From Planctomycetota bacterium (GTDB lineage: Bacteria > Planctomycetota > Phycisphaerae > Tepidisphaerales > Tepidisphaeraceae): a DNA stretch of 7,004 bases. The notes beneath the pieces were generated by a model. The model did no database searches, had not been told where the DNA came from, and saw nothing but the letters and a program-made list of their open reading frames with translations. Position 1 is the first letter of the stretch. The number at the start of each line of letters is the position of its first letter. Positions 5,859-7,004 of the stretch are shown here, in pieces. The stretch spans positions 1 to 7,004 of the forward strand of contig JAKORQ010000195.1 in the NCBI GenBank assembly GCA_029777755.1. The letters run 5' to 3'. The translations under genes and the position numbers were made by a program.

Positions 5859-5890
5859 GCTGGCATGCGTCACGAGCGCCCTGCCCGAAA

Positions 5891-5928
5891 TCCTTAGCGC
5901 CTTCGAGCCTTAGTGTCTTTGTGTTGAA
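5891..5928 (-). repeat. Degenerate ACCAC-type repeat, copy E
   Basis: Read on the minus strand it runs TTCAACACAAAG, ACACTAAGG, CTCGAAGG, CGCTAAGGA. It has the longest run of the AAGG-ending blocks in this gap. Confidence 0.5.
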
Positions 5929-5956
5929 TCTGGAAGCGTGCCTCTCCCCTGCCAGC

Positions 5957-6000
5957 ACCAAAAACAGAACTGCCCGGGCTTTCCCCGGGCAGCGTCTGTT
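5957..6000 (-). terminator. Intrinsic terminator of the leftward coiled-coil/small-membrane-protein operon
   Basis: CTGCCCGGG (5970-5978) and CCCGGGCAG (5984-5992) form a perfect 9-bp stem with a 5-nt loop, extended outwards by ACAGA/TCTGT (5964-5968 and 5995-5999) across a small internal loop. Read leftwards, the inner stem is followed by TTCTGTTTTTGG, giving a T-run at 5964-5960. It lies 18-26 bp after the stop of the 55-aa gene and serves the minus strand. Confidence 0.85.
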
Positions 6001-6017
6001 GATTGTTCCGATTGTTC

Positions 6018-6185
6018 CTAGCTTCCGAGCTGGCCGAACAGGCCGCCTTCGAAGACGCTGTAGGAGCGAACCACCAGCACGATCAGAGCGATCAGCACCG
6101 CCACGCAGGCGGCCGCAAGCATGGCGGTCAGCATGTCGTTCTGCGGGCGAACCTGGATCGGGGCGTTACCGGGAATGCGTGTCAT
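6018..6185 (-). CDS. Small single-pass membrane protein, 55 aa, unknown function
   Basis: The ATG at 6185 opens a 55-codon frame ending in TAG at 6018. The product has a polar N-terminus (MTRIPGNAPIQVRPQNDM), one strongly hydrophobic segment at about residues 18-39 (LTAMLAAACVAVLIALIVLVV) and a short tail (RSYSVFEGGLFGQLGS). Support for a real gene: a good ribosome site 7 nt upstream, a position 23 nt after the coiled-coil gene's stop on the same strand, an intrinsic terminator directly after it, and a composition typical of a bitopic membrane peptide. The Arg after the helix suggests that the tail is cytoplasmic, but the N-terminal part also carries Arg residues, so topology is unclear. I do not recognise a family. 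A role as membrane partner of the coiled-coil protein is inference from the operon. Confidence 0.8.
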   Translation of the reverse strand: MTRIPGNAPIQVRPQNDMLTAMLAAACVAVLIALIVLVVRSYSVFEGGLFGQLGS

Positions 6186-6192
6186 TGTCGAA

Positions 6193-6197
6193 CTCCT
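6193..6197 (-). promoter_or_regulatory. Ribosome binding site (AGGAG) of the 55-aa gene
   Basis: On the minus strand AGGAG is followed by 7 nt and then ATG at 6185. It lies in the 23-nt gap after the stop of the upstream coiled-coil gene, and this is the main reason to accept the small frame as a gene. Confidence 0.8.
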
Positions 6198-6208
6198 CTA
6201 GCTCGATT

Positions 6209-7003
6209 TTAGAGCTGCGTACGGACTTCCGAGCCGGGCTTCACATCTTCAACCTTGGGGCCGGTCAGCACGCCGACCGCTTCGTTCGGCTGAACGCTCT
6301 GGATGGTGATAACGCCGAGGAAGGTTCCCGACTGACGATCGATGACCTTGAACTCCATGCCCTTCTGCACGGCGTCGGCCGAGCCAACCGAGATGCTGGC
6401 CCACAGGCGGTTGTCGTCCAGCATGCGGACGTCACGAACTACGCCGTTGATCGGCGGAGCGCCCTGACGCAGGCCGGTGGCCTGGCCGGTAGCGGCCGGG
6501 CTGCCACCCAGATCGCGGATCTGGCCGGTGAGGCGATCAATGTTGCCCTGAGCCTCGGTGAGCTGCTCCTTCATGAACTGCCACTCGCGGGTGATGACAT
6601 CCAGGCGGTTGGTGGCATCGGAAAGAGCCATGCTCAGATCGGCACGCTCCTTGACCAACTTGTCCAGCATGGCCCGCAGCTCATCAAGCTGCTGGGACTG
6701 GAGCTGCTTCTGGGCCTCGGAAGCCTTGAGGGCTTCGCCGGCGGAGGTCAGGGAGATGAGCTGCTGCTTCACCTGAGCGGAGAGATCAGCGATCTGCACT
6801 TCTCGCTTGGAAATTTCCTGCTCGCGGTTCTTGAGTTCTGTCTGGAGGGTTTCGATCCGCTGAGTGAAGCTTTTGATCGCTTCCTGGTGGGCTTGCTTGG
6901 CTGCCTGAGCTTCGTTGGCGGCGTCCATGCGAGCTTTGGTCTCGCGTTGAAGTTGCTCGTTCGCGGCCGCTACTTTGTCTTTATAGGCGGCCGTCTGGTT
7001 AAC
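6209..7003 (-). CDS. Long coiled-coil protein with C-terminal beta domain (5'-truncated by window)
   Basis: The minus-strand frame is open from the TAA at 6209 to the right edge, giving 264 visible codons; the ATG at 6928 is internal to the coiled coil and need not be the start. From the visible N-terminus to about residue 140 (counted from that ATG) the sequence is Gln/Glu/Lys/Ala-rich with heptad-like spacing (QRIETLQTELKNREQEISK, QQLDELRAMLDKLVKER), a long alpha-helical coiled coil. A flexible Gly/Ala/Pro linker (about 141-158) leads to a compact beta-rich domain (159-239): INGVVRDV, LWASISVGSADAVQKGMEFKVID, GTFLGVITIQSVQPNEAVGVL, VKPGSEVRTQL. That pattern (G-V-V, S-x-G-S-x-x-x-V-x-x-G-M-x-F-x-V) resembles small beta-barrels following coiled coils in envelope proteins such as MreC or FlgT-like C-domains, but I cannot assign a family. 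Any signal peptide or membrane anchor would be outside the window. It is followed by the 55-aa membrane protein gene, probably in one operon. Confidence 0.82.
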   Translation of the reverse strand, partial: VNQTAAYKDKVAAANEQLQRETKARMDAANEAQAAKQAHQEAIKSFTQRIETLQTELKNREQEISKREVQIADLSAQVKQQLISLTSAGEALKASEAQKQLQSQQLDELRAMLDKLVKERADLSMALSDATNRLDVITREWQFMKEQLTEAQGNIDRLTGQIRDLGGSPAATGQATGLRQGAPPINGVVRDVRMLDDNRLWASISVGSADAVQKGMEFKVIDRQSGTFLGVITIQSVQPNEAVGVLTGPKVEDVKPGSEVRTQL

Positions 7004-7004
7004 C

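Larger units (their letters stand above)
5451..5956. other. Intergenic region without a credible gene, rich in degenerate repeats
   Basis: About 500 bp between the clpP terminator and the terminator of the leftward operon. Reading frames here (for example 5593-5961 on the minus strand) have no ribosome site, no recognisable domain and run straight through the repeats, so I do not call genes. Contents: a short direct repeat TTTGCGATT (5457-5465 and 5471-5479); five copies of an ACCAC-headed repeat (listed separately) pointing inwards; a direct repeat TTGAGTAC (5727-5734 and 5753-5760); and a REP-like palindrome at 5797-5815. The text is visibly poorer in GC than the flanking genes. Confidence 0.7.

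Noticed and set aside
5483..5928. Possible CRISPR array
   Set aside because: The copies are few, diverged, in both orientations and unevenly spaced, with no constant-length spacers and no cas genes nearby.
5593..5961. A 122-codon minus-strand frame in the intergenic gap
   Set aside because: It runs through the degenerate repeat copies and overlaps the region just beyond the leftward terminator, with no Shine-Dalgarno or domain. Proteins of this look are usually translations of the repeat.
6003..6212. A 69-codon plus-strand frame
   Set aside because: It is the antisense of the 55-aa membrane protein gene and its ribosome site. Its His/Gln-rich text is a shadow.

Overview
The window looks like chromosomal DNA from a GC-rich, Gram-negative-type bacterium, most likely a member of the Planctomycetes (a Phycisphaerae-like lineage) or a close relative in the PVC group. 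This is an inference from the combination of a secreted multi-repeat protein ending in a dockerin-like calcium-binding module, a PEP-CTERM surface protein, two tandem divergent clpP genes without a neighbouring clpX, and an intergenic region full of degenerate ACCAC...AAG repeats. No rRNA or other decisive phylogenetic marker is present.

Layout, left to right. (1) 2-1843 (+): the 3' part of a large secreted protein made of repeated beta-sandwich (DUF1349/concanavalin-like) units, then one more beta domain and a C-terminal two-loop dockerin-like module. The reading frame is open to the left edge, so the gene starts outside the window. (2) 1962-2660 (+): a 232-aa PEP-CTERM protein with its own good sigma70-type promoter, a 5'UTR stem-loop, a strong Shine-Dalgarno and a hairpin terminator. 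(3) 2745-3914 (+): a class V PLP-dependent aminotransferase/desulfurase-fold enzyme that lacks the desulfurase cysteine loop and may have a leaderless mRNA. (4) 4035-5401 (+): clpP1 and clpP2, overlapping by ATGA and closed by a textbook intrinsic terminator. (5) 5451-5956: about 500 bp with no credible gene but with five copies of a degenerate repeat arranged head-to-head, plus a REP-like palindrome. (6) 5957-7003 (-): a terminator, a 55-aa single-pass membrane protein and the 3' part of a long coiled-coil protein, reading leftwards as an operon that continues past the right edge.

Functionally, genes 1 and 2 belong to the exported/surface layer. The two ClpP subunits are probably co-translated and form a mixed protease: one has a complete Ser-His-Asp triad but an unusual nucleophile elbow and N-terminus, while the other has a canonical elbow but Asn in place of the catalytic Asp. 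The leftward operon probably makes a membrane-associated coiled-coil assembly of unknown role. The most interesting items are the complementary ClpP active-site anomalies, the converging intergenic repeat family, and the small membrane protein gene.
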